From Vanilla planifolia (lineage: Eukaryota > Streptophyta > Magnoliopsida > Asparagales > Orchidaceae), in contig JAIUJO010000235.1 in assembly GCA_023846275.1 (NCBI GenBank), positions 570,907-634,906 on the forward strand: a stretch of DNA of 64,000 bases, given 5' to 3'. The notes below the pieces were generated by a model that did no database searches, was not told the DNA's origin, and saw only the letters and a program-made list of their open reading frames with translations. Positions 1 to 13,040 of this stretch are shown in pieces (the stretch's first letter is position 1; the number at the start of each line of letters is the position of its first letter). The translations under genes were made by a program, and so were the position numbers.

Positions 1-3000
1 TTTGCTAAACATAAAGTGGAGCTTAGATTACAAACAAAAAGATAATGTTTACATTTCTCTTGCTAAAAAAACTAAAATAAAAAATTCAACTCATATAAGA
101 ATGGAACGTCAATTCTACATAAACACAAAGTTGTAATTATTATCAAGGAATTATAGCTTCAAAACATTTTGTTATCATGACGACAAGACATTTAAAATAT
201 GGAATAATTTTTGTATTACCTAAGGGTAGAATTAAGATATTCAAGGTTTTTTATTTATTTTGTATAATACAAATTTTTTTTCATAAGATATGTATTTCTA
301 CTTTTCAAAGTTGCTACTCATGTGCAATGAAAATCATAATGTAAAAATAGTCAAATAACACTGGTTGGTGAGCACTATTCATCTAAGTGTCTCATTTTCT
401 CAAGACAACTTCAATAACTATTGGATTGAGAATGTATGCAACAATGTAAATTCTATCAAAATATAGTATTATTATGATGTAGCACTACTTAAAATCATAA
501 CATTATTTAACAAAACATTAGCTATAGTCATAACGTATTATATGTGGAAGCTCAGACGGGTTTGGAGGTTTTACAAAGAATTACAGATAGTAGATTAATT
601 CAATCTATGTTGATTATATTATCATCCATTTACAATTGGTAATCACTAATACTATTCATCTTATGATGTAGTTGTGTAGTGGAAATTTATTTAGTAAGTA
701 GAATAGATAAAAAGAATATTCAAATAAGAGCATATGAAAAGCACCTCAACTCTTATACTAAATATACATAATCTTTATTTGCATTGGGCAAAAATGATTG
801 GCATCTTTTAATAAACATACATTTTCAATGATATTAACATCCACATCAAACTTACAAAATTAGGAAGAGTTCGACAAGAATTTTGTCTCCATATTGCAAT
901 CACAAACACGAACTTAGGCACTTCCATAATCATAATGGATTTCTCACCAATTTTGTTGACGACATTAATAACTTTTATTTTACATGTTCTACCAAATAAT
1001 TTGAAGCAAAATAAAGTAACTTATAAGCTAATAAATAAAATGTTTATTAGATCTATAAAAAAAGGTATATTATGCCAAACATAAGTCTAGTTAGAGAATG
1101 CCAAACATTTGAATGAAAATGTTTTCTAACAAATTAAAAATGAGAGAAAGCAAACTTATGTTGTATCGGGGGTTATCAATTCTTACTAGAAATCTAAAAC
1201 ATGAAGAATAATGGCATATTATATTAATGTAGTGTTTAAGCCCAACCACTTATGCAGTCTTAGTGTAGCCATAGCCATTGTGGGGATCATTATTGTACAT
1301 AATTTCATAACTTACACCGTGTTTTGGGGTGGCTTAGCTAAAATAAATGTAATGCATAATGACTTATGAGGTTTAAGGCTCAAGGGACTAAAACATTACT
1401 AATGTAGGATAGGTAGGAGGAACTCCTATAATAGAATTTATGATAGAATGTAACCATGAAAAGGATGAAAATAATGTGGAGATAAATTCAAATAATAATT
1501 TTGGTACCAGATAATCACATAAAATATTGAGATAGAAAACTATGGTTGTGTACTTTTTTATAGATAAAGAAAACATTATTTCTCGAAATATATTGCCAAT
1601 ATTACAAAACATCTTTCTGTTTATTCCATAATAGGGATTTAAATAAATTGTAATTTTAAACCTGAATTTAAAAGAAAAATTGATTAAAATGCCTTTCTTA
1701 ATGAAAACATGCAAAAATCATACTGTTTGTAAGAATGGTTGGAAATACCTTGGAGAACTTATATGAAGCATTAAAAGCAATATTAAATTGAAAAATATAG
1801 TAAAGTAATTAAAAGTAAATAAAATTCAATTGTTGGACTCAAATATTGATCCTAATTTTAGTTGTGTTATATCAATCAAAACTATTAAGGGAGACCCTAT
1901 TATACAGTGTGGTGCTCTAAGTAAATCTTCATCAAGCTTAGCATTGATATTCTAATCATTTAAAGAACTAAATTCTTATTAATTGCTAGAGAATAAAAAT
2001 ATCATTAAAAATCTTATTAAAAGGTCAACTGGTTTTTTTATCAAAGCTTATTTCTAGTTATTGAAAAAGCCGTTATGATTCAAAACCACTACTTATTGCA
2101 TTGCTACCTTTTACTTTTCTTCGCTAATTTTGACATTTTCCTACAAACCATATTATGGCTTCACATTATTGTATTTACATTCGAAATTATTATTGAGCAA
2201 TAGTGTTTTAGCAGGTCCACTGATGACCTCACTATAATGTATATGTCAATTTTATTATGCCTCGTATTGGCTAAGTAGCTCCCATAAGTGTAAATGTTTG
2301 GAGAGACTTGTCACCCTTACTTCCAAAATAATAATTAACATAGCAAAGTGGTTGCATCTTAACTACTTCTATTTAAGTTGTAATTGAAAATAGCTTATAG
2401 AGGGTCAAATCTTTTTTTGAACTAATTTTAGCTTTTTTGGAAGCAAGTTCTCAGAAAAATTCTCATTAAAAATTTACTACATCTAGATGCAATTCTTATG
2501 CCACTTGTATCCTATTATTTGTACATTAGATATATTTTTTGGGAAGATTAGATTCTATGTTATGACAATTTAAATTTCAAAATATTTGTCCACTTTAGTA
2601 AAATATCAGTCTTGAAAGATGTGAACCCTTGCATTCAATATTTTAAACATGAGCATCTCAAATTTAGACTTAGTTAAATGGGTTTTTATTATATTCAAAC
2701 CATAAAATGATTCATGTCATAATTTACGTATTAAATTTCTCAATCCACTATCAAAATCTATTTGATTATTATGTACAATTTTTAAATATGTTGAAGATTA
2801 ATTTTTTTAAAACCAATAATTTTTTTAATGAGAACTTTTATTGTTTACTTGCAATTATCTAAATTAAATTTAGAAATATTAATCCTATTACACTTCTTAG
2901 ACCCATTTCAATGAACCTTGATGAAGCCATTCAAGTTAAAGAGACTCAAACAAATCTATTGCGACTAATTAAGGAATTTGCACATATAATATTTGTGTGA

Positions 3001-3940
3001 TGGATTTATATGGCTACATTTATCCAATAATTTGGAAGAACTTAGTTGTGCAAAGTGCTTAACATTTTGGTCATGTGTGTTCTATGACATAAAATATCCA
3101 TTTTATTATTCAAAACTTCATCTTTACATTTCATCAATGAAAAGTTGAAAGGTAAAGTATTTAATTTATTTAATGCAAATAGAAATTTGAAGAACATTAT
3201 AAAATTTTTCCACATAAGTCAACTTTAATTAAAACCTATCAACATCTCAATAATTCCCTCGTAATTCAATTTCTTATTATAGCAATAAAACTTTTAGGCA
3301 TTATATTTTTGAGACATATCCATAAGAGTTTATCTATCTTAAATTTAATCTAACTAAAGAATTGAAAGAGTTAAGAGTTGAATTTGTGTTTCTCCAACTA
3401 ATGTTCCTCCCCATAATTTCAAATATAACACTAAGCATAACATTTATTTTCTTATTTATATGAATTTATTTTTATAAAGTATTTCGTCACATCTTCAAAA
3501 TAAAGGTTTGACAAAATGAAATATCTAAGAAATATAAATACATGAAATATGAAATTTGATTGTTGGCTTACCTAACATAAAAAAAATTTTATTACATGGT
3601 TAATAATGACCATTTATTAGATTTTGCATTTTGTACTAATTATTTTTTTTTAGTTCTTTATGTATAAGGATTGTTTTTGATAAATGAAGGTCAGCATTCT
3701 GATACATGGATTCCTACTAATAACATGTTAAGAAACTTTATGAATGAAGACATGGAATTTGTATCATAATATTTGATGTCTCCATCATTGAGATTTTGGG
3801 CACAAGTATGAAATTAGAGAGAAGCACAATGATTGGCCATGGTTCATTTTCTTTTATTATTTGTCCACCTTTTTTTATCGTAGTGACAATAACATGATCT
3901 AAATCTAGTTGGAAGATTTTCATCCTAACCTTTTCCACAT
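1..3940. other. AT-rich DNA without recognisable gene
   Basis: No frame here matches a protein family I know. The longest open frame, minus strand 1388-1714 (108 codons), has no start context, motif or codon pattern that supports it. A 66-codon minus frame at 3738-3938 is also unsupported. Base composition is moderately AT-rich, unlike the far more extreme block that follows. Probably very old, decayed repeat DNA. Confidence 0.5.
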
Positions 3941-4560
3941 AAATCTTTTTCTCATATTAATCTATAATAGAATAATTTTCATGTTATTATGTATAATACA
4001 TATTTTTTTGTTAATATATTATTAAATTATTATTGATAAACTATTTGTTTTGTTTATTTTATTATTTTTTTCATTGTTATTTTTTATTTTTTTTTTATTT
4101 TTTTCAATATATGTGTAATGTTTTATGACACATTGAACACAATATTTTTATGATTTTTAGATATTTTGTAGCATCTATTATTTTTTTTTATGTTAAAAAA
4201 TTTTAATTTCATTTTTGTTTGGCAAATATTATGTTGTGAATATATTTGCAATATTATATGTTATGATTCCTAATTTAATTTTATTTTCTTTAATTTTTTT
4301 CATTATTTAATTTTTTTCTTTTATTTGTAATGATATGTAAATTAGGTTTTGAATTTGTTATATAAGCTGAATGTTATATATGTTTATTAAATTAAATAAG
4401 TTCTTAGTCTAAACTCTTTTATATTTTCATAATTTTCACAAAACAAATCCATTTCCTACTTTAATGTAAATTAGTTTTTATCATCTTCTTTGCAATTTTG
4501 ATTAGTTAGATGTTTCAATTATACTATAATTATTTCTTCTTTGTTTAGAAAATCAATTTA
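3940..4560. other. T-rich (plus strand) low-complexity block
   Basis: About 600 bases dominated on the plus strand by runs of T, for example around 4070-4110 and 4290-4330, with very few G or C. It ends sharply near 4560, where A becomes the dominant base. The same T-then-A order recurs at 16980-17770 and 21280-21990. No coding potential seen. Confidence 0.6.
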
Positions 4561-7160
4561 TATTAGCACATTTATAGGCATGTCTAACATGCAAAACAAT
4601 TTCAAAACAAATACGTAAAAAGTTCAAAAGTGACAATAATTTTTATTATCTTAATGACATTGAATCAATTATATTTAAGTTATATTTTCATTTTCTAAAC
4701 ATATTGTTTATCTCTAAAATACAAAAAGATTATTATTAATAAATTACTAGAGAAATTTTAGTTATTTTAAAGATTTAATTTCTCTTAAAAATAAAAAATT
4801 AATAATATGTCAATTTAAGTAAAAATAAGTAATTATAAAAAAATCATGTTTTAATATTTTTAAAATAATTAAATTAATTAGTAATAACTAGTAAAAATTA
4901 TTTTTTAGTAATAAATTAATGGGAAATATGCTATGTAATCAAAGATGAGCATAACTTTATTAAAAAAATTAAAAGAATAATAAATTGTGCAAATTCAAAT
5001 ATTATTAGTGAGGTGAAGACTCATGATAAAACAAAATATAGGTGTTACATATTCGTTAAAATATTAGTATATTAAAAAATAATAATGGAAATTTTATGAA
5101 AATAATCTAATTTATGATTCTATGATATTCAAAAAAAATATTTTGCAAGTACCTACAATTCAAAGATATTAATTAAAAAATTAAAAAAACAAATAAGTAT
5201 AACATAATATTTGAAAATTAGTAAATATTGTGTGAAGGAACCAATGTAAAAAAAATGTTGATCATATTGAATGAGAGAAATGTGTAGAGGCCTATGAATT
5301 GAATATGATAATATAAATTCTAAATAAATACCATTTAAATAAAAATATTGTAAGGCAATAAAATGCTAAATCGTCATGGAAAAGATGCACCTCAATTTTA
5401 AAACAACATTTATGTTGTCATAAATATATTTAGGTAACTAAATCAAGATAAATTTGTTCATATAAAAAATAAAAGAATTAATAAATAACAAATCAAGAAT
5501 GAATGACTTATATAATTATTGCCAAATGCATTAAAATAGAACACAAGTTTCCCTAGTCATGTTATGGCTTCAAAAGAAAATTCATATTTAAAAATTTAAT
5601 TATTATGTTCAATATATGAAGTAGTTACGAAAAATATTCAATGAAGAACAAACCAACAAAAATAAAATAAAATAAAATAATAAGTAAAATAATATAAAAA
5701 AATCTAAAGGCAACAAAACTTTTGGCAAAATTGTTAATAGATATTTTTAAAAAGATTTAAAATAATGTCAAAAATATGTGATGAAAAGTGTCCTACCAAT
5801 TACAATTTTATTTTTGAATAATTACATAAAAAGAATAAAGGAAAAAAGAAATTTTTCTTATAAAATAATTTCTATGCTTGAAACAACATAGGCATTATGT
5901 TAATAAAATAATATACTAAAATATAGATTTATATCACAACAGTTTAAATTAGTTACTAGAAATTTCTAATAAATAAAAAAATTAAGAATTATAAAATATT
6001 TATAAATATATTATATATGTTATGAAAGGCTATTTTGTCTTTACAAATAAATATCAAATATTAAAATATTACTTGTCATCATAAAGATTTTCTATTAGTG
6101 CATGTATCGTAAATGACATTTTATAAATAAGAACATCATAGATGCTAAAGCGATTTGCCACTTGAAAAATAATTATTTTAAAAAATAATTTCAAAAGATT
6201 GTAAAAATATTAAACATACAAAAAGATATATCACAAACCTTCAAAAAATACTATTAGTAATTATAATATTTAAAATTTATTTTTTCAAAGAAAAACATTA
6301 AAAAAAACTAATAATTTATTAAAAAATTTCAACTTTTTAAACGATTTTCATAAATTGTTAAAAAATTTAGAACAAAAATTTACATATTAAATATTAAATA
6401 AAAATTTCTGTGATGTAAAACTTTTAGATAGTGTTATGGAAGGAAAAAACATTTAAGAAATTAAGTATGTGAACACAAATGTTATAACCTAAATTAAATA
6501 ATTCAAAGCTACACGAAATCATGTAAGGTAAAACAAAAATATAATAGAAGTTAAAAATATGTTAATTATCTGGACAAAATAATATAAAAGAATTAGCATT
6601 GTATGAATAAATAATAAAAGCTAGATTATTTTATATATAAATAAGATAAGCAATACGAATAATGTTTCAACAAAGAGTTTTCCTATTGCTATAGTAAATA
6701 AAAAAAATTATTACTATTAATAATATGTAAATATTTTAAAAAAATTTTAATTTAAAGAGTAGTTGGCTAAATAAAATATTATACGCTTAAATAGAAAATG
6801 TAAAAAACAGACACATCTCAATTACAAAACTATTCTTAAAATATTCGGTATATTGCATGACACATGAGAAAGTTATACAATAATCTAATAAAAAAATCTT
6901 ATTATTGAAACTAAAAGATAATAGGCTTCAAAATATTTAAAAAATTTTTTTGATAATTGAATACTTAATATATATGAAACTACTTAAAACTTAGTTATCA
7001 AAGTGATCTGCCTAAACAAAAGTGAAGAAAATTCGAAAATGAGAAATGATTTATTTATAATAATATAAATAAATAATCTATATAATAATTAAAAAAATAG
7101 TATAAACATGGATCAAATAGGTACAACCAATTTGTATGTAATAAAGCTTAAGATCAATAT
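4560..7160. other. A-rich (plus strand) extremely AT-rich block
   Basis: About 2.6 kb rich in A on the plus strand, with long stretches of A and T and few GC pairs. Composition returns to ordinary AT-rich DNA near 7160. I see no reading frame, terminal repeat or poly-A tail that would identify an element. Confidence 0.6.
5659..5680. repeat. (AAAAT)n microsatellite
   Basis: About four perfect AAAAT units inside the A-rich block. Confidence 0.8.
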
Positions 7161-7329
7161 AGTGAAGACTTAAGACTTTTTTAAGATCCCTTTCCCCAAA
7201 GATATTTAATTAATTTTTATTTCGAAAGAAGTGGTGTAAAAAGAGTCTCGAGCATATTAATTCTTTTATTTTTATAATTCCACAACGAGATAAAAACAAT
7301 TCATAAAATATAAGATGTTGTCATGAAGA

Positions 7330-8165
7330 CGTTTATCAACAAAGTTCTTGTTGAACAATGTCCTATCTAAATTCCCTTCCGTGTTTGTTATACCGTAATC
7401 TTTATCTGTCTTCTAATTTTTCTTTCATAATCTTTCATTTCTTCCAAATCAATCACTTTTTTTTGCATAAAAATTTCCTTAAACATATCATGAGTAGATT
7501 AAATTACAACTAAAGTTTTCCTATTAAACTACCTATAGGTCTATCTATTTGAAGAATTCCATAAACAGATAAGCTCCATTAAGTTGGCTTTTAATCTCCA
7601 ATTTTTATATTATCTTTTGATGTAACCTTTTTCATCAAAACATGTATGAGTTTTAATATTTAGTATCCTTTTTATTGTAAAATAATATAGTATATTATTC
7701 ATAATTTGTTTGATTGTAAATTGATTCAGATATTGAGATAAATAGAATGTCTTGAATTATTAAGGCATTATGCTTCAGAGATCATATATCACCAATAGAA
7801 AATCAATAGAAGCTACAAATGCTTTACGAGGAGAGCAGCTTCATTTGATGCATAACATTGCAGAAACCCAATTTTGTTTTTAGATTGACAATTGAGAAAA
7901 AAATGTCATATCTATGACAAATAGAAGGAACATTATTATATTGATAGTTGTGATATATTGATAGCCAAATGTTAATGTCCTAAACTAGCATAATAATATT
8001 TGTAAGAATAAAAAAATATTTGTAAGTAGAGATTTTGATTTGAACAAAGTGAGCATGATATTATCTACTATAAAAATACATATTTTGTCTATTATGACTA
8101 TATTTTTGACAAAATAATATGTCGAACATATGTTTATAATGTTGCTACTATATCCCCAAAAAATG
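7330..8165. repeat. Diverged tandem unit, copy A
   Basis: First of three related units. It shares with copies B and C an ordered set of landmarks: a stretch like 'cctataggtctatctattt' (7540s), 'agctccattaagttgg', 'ttttgatgtaacc' then 'ttcatcaaaa', 'agataaatagaatgtcttga' (near 7737), 'attgagaaaaaaatgtcat', and 'atatttgtaagtagag' (near 8018). The copies differ throughout, so the duplication is old. The minus-strand frame at 7985-8182 is conserved in outline in copy B but matches no protein I know. The unit directly adjoins a copia RT fragment and may derive from the same element. Confidence 0.7.
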
Positions 8166-8179
8166 TTGGACTTAGATAT

Positions 8180-8690
8180 CAATAAAATGCATTCCTCGAG
8201 GCTTCACTTGTATTTTGAAGAACAAGTTTTTAAGTTAATGCAAAATACATAATTTCTTTCTAAAGAGAGGTATGGGTTTGTACCCAAAAGGACAGGTCAC
8301 TTGGAGTTAAACCACTAAGATGATTTTTATTGTATACTAACTCCTTTGAATAATCCATTTCCTTATTTTTGAAATTTTAACATATCATATATATGCTTTA
8401 TGAAAGATACAAGGATGCCTTTCACATCATTCTTAACTTTCAATCAAGAAAAAAAGGAAAATTCACCCATTATGTTAATGTCAACCCCTACACCAATAAG
8501 CTTACTAAGTTATTCACAAAAATCAAAGTTGGTTGATCCAAATATGATATTGTCTGCATAATCTTGGACTTGAAGATGTTCATTAGTGTAGTTTTTTTTT
8601 AACAAAGTCATATATAAATTCCTTTAATAGAGTAATTTTAAAGTAGAAATTTACAAATATTGTCATACCATAATCTTTTTTGGTCTTCCG
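8180..8690 (-). pseudogene. Ty1/copia reverse transcriptase fragment
   Basis: Read on the minus strand across stops, this carries the middle of a copia RT. In order: a WYDNICKFLL-like stretch (about 8660-8630) matching the family's 'APRAWY..L..FLL'; then YADNIIFGSTN (about 8560-8525) matching the catalytic YVDDIIFG(A/S)TN, with the second Asp now Asn; then MGEFSFFS (about 8480-8455), matching MGELNFFLG. Only about 150 codons are present. The spelling is closest to the Sirevirus/Tork lineages. The fragment lies between tandem copies A and B and overlaps the start of B. It is inactive: stops, frameshifts and a lost catalytic Asp. Confidence 0.8.
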
Positions 8691-9540
8691 ATCTTTTTTT
8701 AAAATCTTTCACGTCTTTCAAATCTGTCAGTTTTTTAATGGATAATTTCAATAAACACCACTTGAGTGGATTCCATTGCAACTAAGGTTTCCTTGTTAAA
8801 CTGCTTATAGGTTTATTTATTTGAAGAATATGGTACACACATCAGCTCCATTAACTTGGTCTATATTCACAAATTTCTATTATACCTTTTGATGTAACAC
8901 TTCCATCAAAAAAGGCCTCTTCTTATTCATAGTTTGTTTGGTAATATTTCATTGTTAAACTGCTTATAGGTTTATTTATTTGAAGAATATGGTACACACA
9001 TCAGCTCCATTAACTTGGTCTTTATTCACAAATTTCTATTGTACCTTTTGATGTAACACTTCCATCAAAAAAGCCTCTTCTTATTCATAGTTTGTTTGGT
9101 AATAAATGTATTCAAACATTTAGATAAATAGAACATCTTGAATTATTAAGACATTATGGATTGGAGATCCCATACCACAAAATGAAAAGTAATAGAAGCT
9201 ATCAATGCTTTAAGAGGATACCAACATTGTTAAATTCATAACATTGAAGAAGCCCAAATAAGTATTTAGTACACAATTGAGAGATAAATGTTATATTTGT
9301 AACAAATAGAAACAATATTATTATACTAGTAGTTGTGACATGCTGATGGCCAAACATTATTATCCAAAACTAGTACGATAATATGTGCAAGGTTAAAATG
9401 AAAAATATTTGTAAGTAGAGAGGTTGATTTAAACTTAATGAGAATGACATTATCTACCACAAAAAATCATATTTTTTATTATGACCACAATTTTGGCAAT
9501 ACAATAGGTTAAATAAAAGTTGATAATGATGTTATTATAC
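8640..9540. repeat. Diverged tandem unit, copy B
   Basis: Second copy of the unit, with the landmarks in the same order as copy A: 'gcttataggtttatttattt', 'cagctccattaacttgg', 'ttttgatgtaacacttccat', 'agataaatagaacatcttga' (near 9123), 'attgagagataaatgttat' and 'atatttgtaagtagag' (near 9405). It is longer than its sisters because a 159-bp part has been duplicated again (8793-9110). Confidence 0.7.
8793..9110. repeat. Recent 159-bp tandem duplication inside copy B
   Basis: Two head-to-tail units, 8793-8951 and 8952-9110, that differ at only a few bases over most of their length (for example tatatt/tttatt, tatacc/tgtacc and one base lost in 'aaggcc'). They are far more alike than copies A, B and C, so this duplication is much younger than the larger array. 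Confidence 0.9.
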
Positions 9541-9544
9541 CCAT

Positions 9545-10190
9545 ATTTTCCTTTTTTTTGTTTCTCTTCCAAATTTATTTTTCCAAAATCTTCCATCTAT
9601 TCCGAATCTACCACTTTGTTTTGATGTATAATTCCATCAAACGTTGCTTGAGTAGATTCTTTTACAACTAAGGTTCCCTTGTTAAATGGTTTATATATCT
9701 ATTTATTTTTAGAATATCATAAAGAGATAGCATCCATTAACTTGGTTTTTTTATCTCCAATTCTTATCCTACATATTAATGTAACACTTCCATTCAAAAA
9801 ATGCCAAACTTTTCATGTATGGGCTTCTTGATATTACAAAGTACATATAGTGTCTTCATTATAATTTGTTTATTAATAAAATAATTCAGACATTAAGATA
9901 AATAGAATAGCTTAAATTATTCAATCATTATGACTTGGAGATACTATATCACCAAGTGAAAAATTAAAAAGCAAATACCAATTCTTTAAGAAGTGCAAAT
10001 GTTTATGACATATAACATAGAGGAAGTTTGATTAAACATTTAAATAGATAATTGAGAGATATGTGTTATATCCATAACAAATAGAAGTAACTTTGCCCTT
10101 GACATTTTGGCATATCCATTGTAAGAAGTTATTGTCCTAAACCAACAAGCTAACGTGTGGAATATTGAAACCCAAATATTTGTAGGTTTG
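9545..10190. repeat. Diverged tandem unit, copy C
   Basis: Third copy. It keeps 'ttgagtagattc', 'ggtttatatatctatttatt', 'gcatccattaacttgg', 'taatgtaacacttccatt', 'agataaatagaatagctt' (near 9895), 'attgagagatatgtgttat' and ends near 'atatttgtaggtt' (10175). It follows copy B without a gap and is the most diverged and shortest of the three. Confidence 0.65.
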
Positions 10191-11640
10191 AAAATGAGGT
10201 TCGTAACCCCAATTATTTCACTTATTAAGGGAAGATTTTTGATAAAACATTATATTACATAAGGATTCCAAACTTATATCTTACTTTTGGAAAAGCTTTC
10301 TTGATCCATGTGAATTCTACTAATGTACAACATAACATTTTATGCTCAAAGTGAAAGTCAATGAAAGAGAAATTTAAAATACTTAAGAATATATTAAGAC
10401 TGCAAATTATGTTTTAAAGACAACTAAGATAAGTATTTCACTTTTAATTTACAATAACAATTATGTCTAGCATAGAGATGACACCATACAAAGTGCTATA
10501 TAATAGGATGGGTTGATCATCATTATAGTTGTATGAACAAATTAACAATACTCTAATTGATTTAGAAATGATTTTATATTCTATTAAGAAGATCTAAATA
10601 ATCAAAACAAGAAATTAAAAGGAATCGATTTACTCCACAAAATTTATGATAAGAAAATTAAGAAAGTGGACTTTTAGGAAGAGGATCATGTATTTTTAAA
10701 GGTAAGTCCTATGAAATGAATTACAATATTTTGAAAAGAAAACAATTAAAGACAAGGCATTTTTTGCTTTTGTAGATTATTGTCGTAAGTTGTTTTGTTA
10801 TTTAGAAGATAGTTTTCTCATTATCATTGTTAGAGTACATCATGTATTTTGTTTTTCAAACTTAAAAATCTTTTTGCTAATGGTACTTTTATATGTAAAT
10901 ACGATCAAAGAAACATAGTGGTGCATCCAAAATTATTTTATAATGAAAAGCCAATGGCATTCTTAACAAGAGAAATCAAGAAAATACGAAAAACGAGCAC
11001 CTTGTGGACAAGTAATAATAACAAACAGATACTTGGAAAGTCGAGGAAGAGAAGCTTCGGAGACTTCCCAACATTTTGTGAATTTGAATGATTAAATGTT
11101 TATATGGAGGGATGTTTACAAAATATCAAAAAACCTTTAAGATTCATTTAATGTTCACTGAAATAATGTATGTGCATGAAAATTTATTTTAAATGTCATG
11201 AAATGAAATTTGCATATGGATATTTTTGTATAACATCACAACAACAATTATTTGAAAGAACTAATAATATGGAGAGGAAGTCAAATATCAATGAAAAAAA
11301 TGAAAAAGAATCTCAAATAATAATTCAACATGAATTGCATGAGGATATGTCATAAAAAGAAAATCCAAAACATATTATAAATAACATTAATTTAATTCTA
11401 AGGGAATTTTTAAAGAAAAATAATAAAAGTGCCAAACTAGAAACATATGAATTTTTTGCTAAAATAAAGAGTTGATGAAGTAGTTTTTTATGAAATTCGT
11501 TAAAAGACTTTTAGATGTCATTTGTAGTAGAATGTGCAAGAAATACAAATCTTTATAAGGTTTATATCACAAGGGGCATCTAACAAAAAAAATTTATATA
11601 CCAAAAGTGGAGAGCATCAAGAAGAATCTAATCGATAAAT
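10190..11640. other. Unassigned AT-rich DNA
   Basis: Two short plus-strand open frames (10849-11091, 80 codons; 11170-11355, 61 codons) lie here one after the other. Neither shows a motif I recognise, and neither has a convincing start or splice context. They may be remains of the same retroelement as the gag-like trace downstream, but I cannot show this. Confidence 0.4.
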
Positions 11641-11830
11641 AAAATAATATAGGTAGGAGTGAAATACAAAATTTTTATAAAGGATAGGAGGAGGAAGACA
11701 AATCAAATAATTTTGGAAGTACCTTTAAGAAAGATGAGACTTGTTATTGTAAATTATGACCAAATAGTTCCATAAGTGGATAGAATGTCCTAAACATATT
11801 GTAGAATAGACACATTGTCAATATCAAGTG
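11640..11830 (+). pseudogene. Possible copia gag zinc-knuckle remnant
   Basis: On the plus strand a basic and acidic stretch is followed by TCYCKL in one frame (near 11735) and HKWIECPK in the next frame (near 11773). Together they resemble the CX2CX4HX4C zinc knuckle that ends copia Gag, but only if a frameshift is allowed, and the first Cys pair has the wrong spacing. No protease motif follows. Weak call; chance resemblance is possible. Confidence 0.3.
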
Positions 11831-12117
11831 TTAGTCAATAGTTTGATGATCATTTCAAAGAGCGTTGGATGGTTTATGCATTGTGTTTTTAAACCTTAGT
11901 TATAATGCTTTGTTTGGTGATAAAATGTGAAGTTTTACTAATGAATTTTTTAGTAAAATAATATGCAATGTTGTCTTAGGATCTAAAAAATTGGTTCATA
12001 TTTATTAGTTATTTCTTGAATAAGGGCTAGAATTATATAGAAAAACATTTATCAAAGCCACATAAAAGTCAAGATAAAGTGTTTCAAGCACTACTTCCAA
12101 ATAACTAATAATAGTTT

Positions 12118-13040
12118 TTCAAAATTGACTAATATAATGGCTTAATTAATGGCAAGGGAATTAATCATTATGTGGGACTGATTAATTCCATCAACCCCTA
12201 TCTACGAAGTTCTAAATTGTCAGATCAAAGACTATAAAGGTGGATCAGTTCTTTCAATTGGGTCAAGGTGGATTAGAACTTGGCCAATTGATCTAGTGGG
12301 ATGAGATCTAGATCGTTTGACTCATCGATAAAAAGGTTGGAAAAGACCTCGTTAATAGGATTCAAACATAGAGAAAGATGAGTCACTCGATTCAATGATA
12401 TATTATTTCAAAAGGAAAAAATAATAAAACATTTTCAATGAAGTCAAACATGATCTTGGTCATCCAATTTTGAGGTGGGATCAAGCACTCATAGTTGATG
12501 AAAAATTTATGATCTGATCAAAGCTTGAATGGTGAGAAATAAAGCATGGATTTAGTACTAAGTTATAGAATGTATGCTAGTCCCACATTATTGAAAGGAA
12601 CAGTTGTTTTCTCCTCATAATACCTATCATGGGAATATAATGCTATCTAAATTAGGGTTGGCTACCCGCTTCAATGCTGGGGATTTCATCACCTTGGACA
12701 CTCATATGTTTATAGGTCATTTCATGGTTAGGAGTCTAATGAGACCCAATTTGTATGCCAAATTCAAGATCATTGCCTTTCAATGTCTATCTTACCCTAA
12801 TCTGGTTTAAGTTGGACCCTCACTAATTTTTTGGCTTATTTTCAACCGGATGCTTAACTCGATGTTACCAGACCACGTTGGTCTTTGTTGACCCAAGCGC
12901 TTTTGCACTTCAACAACTTGGGGACTAACTTAAGTTTTTTTAATTAAGAAAATTTAACAGTAATTAACTTTTTTTTATAGTTTAACAATTGACATGAAAT
13001 TTGGCAAACATGCATTACATGGAGTTAATAAAAAAAGATT
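12118..13040 (+). repeat. LTR-like non-coding repeat, copy 1
   Basis: Shares a collinear set of short matches with 26905-27920: 'ctaatataatggct' at the left edge, a 'gatgagatct' stretch, 'cccacattat' (12583), 'gggttggctaccc' (12655), and 'acatgaaatttggcaaa' near the right end (13000). The order promoter-type region, then 'cccacatt', then a TATA-like stretch, then 'ggttggctaccc' is what one expects of U3-R of an LTR. The 68-codon plus frame at 12604-12810 lies inside it and is probably chance. Neither a primer site nor clear TG/CA ends were found, so LTR status is an inference. Confidence 0.5.

Noticed and set aside
1388..1714. 108-codon minus-strand open frame, the longest in the window
   Set aside because: No recognisable motif, AT-driven composition, no neighbouring signal. 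Frames of this length are expected by chance in 64 kb.
10195..10215. 'ggttcgtaacccc' as a possible tRNA T-arm
   Set aside because: No acceptor or anticodon arm can be formed around it.
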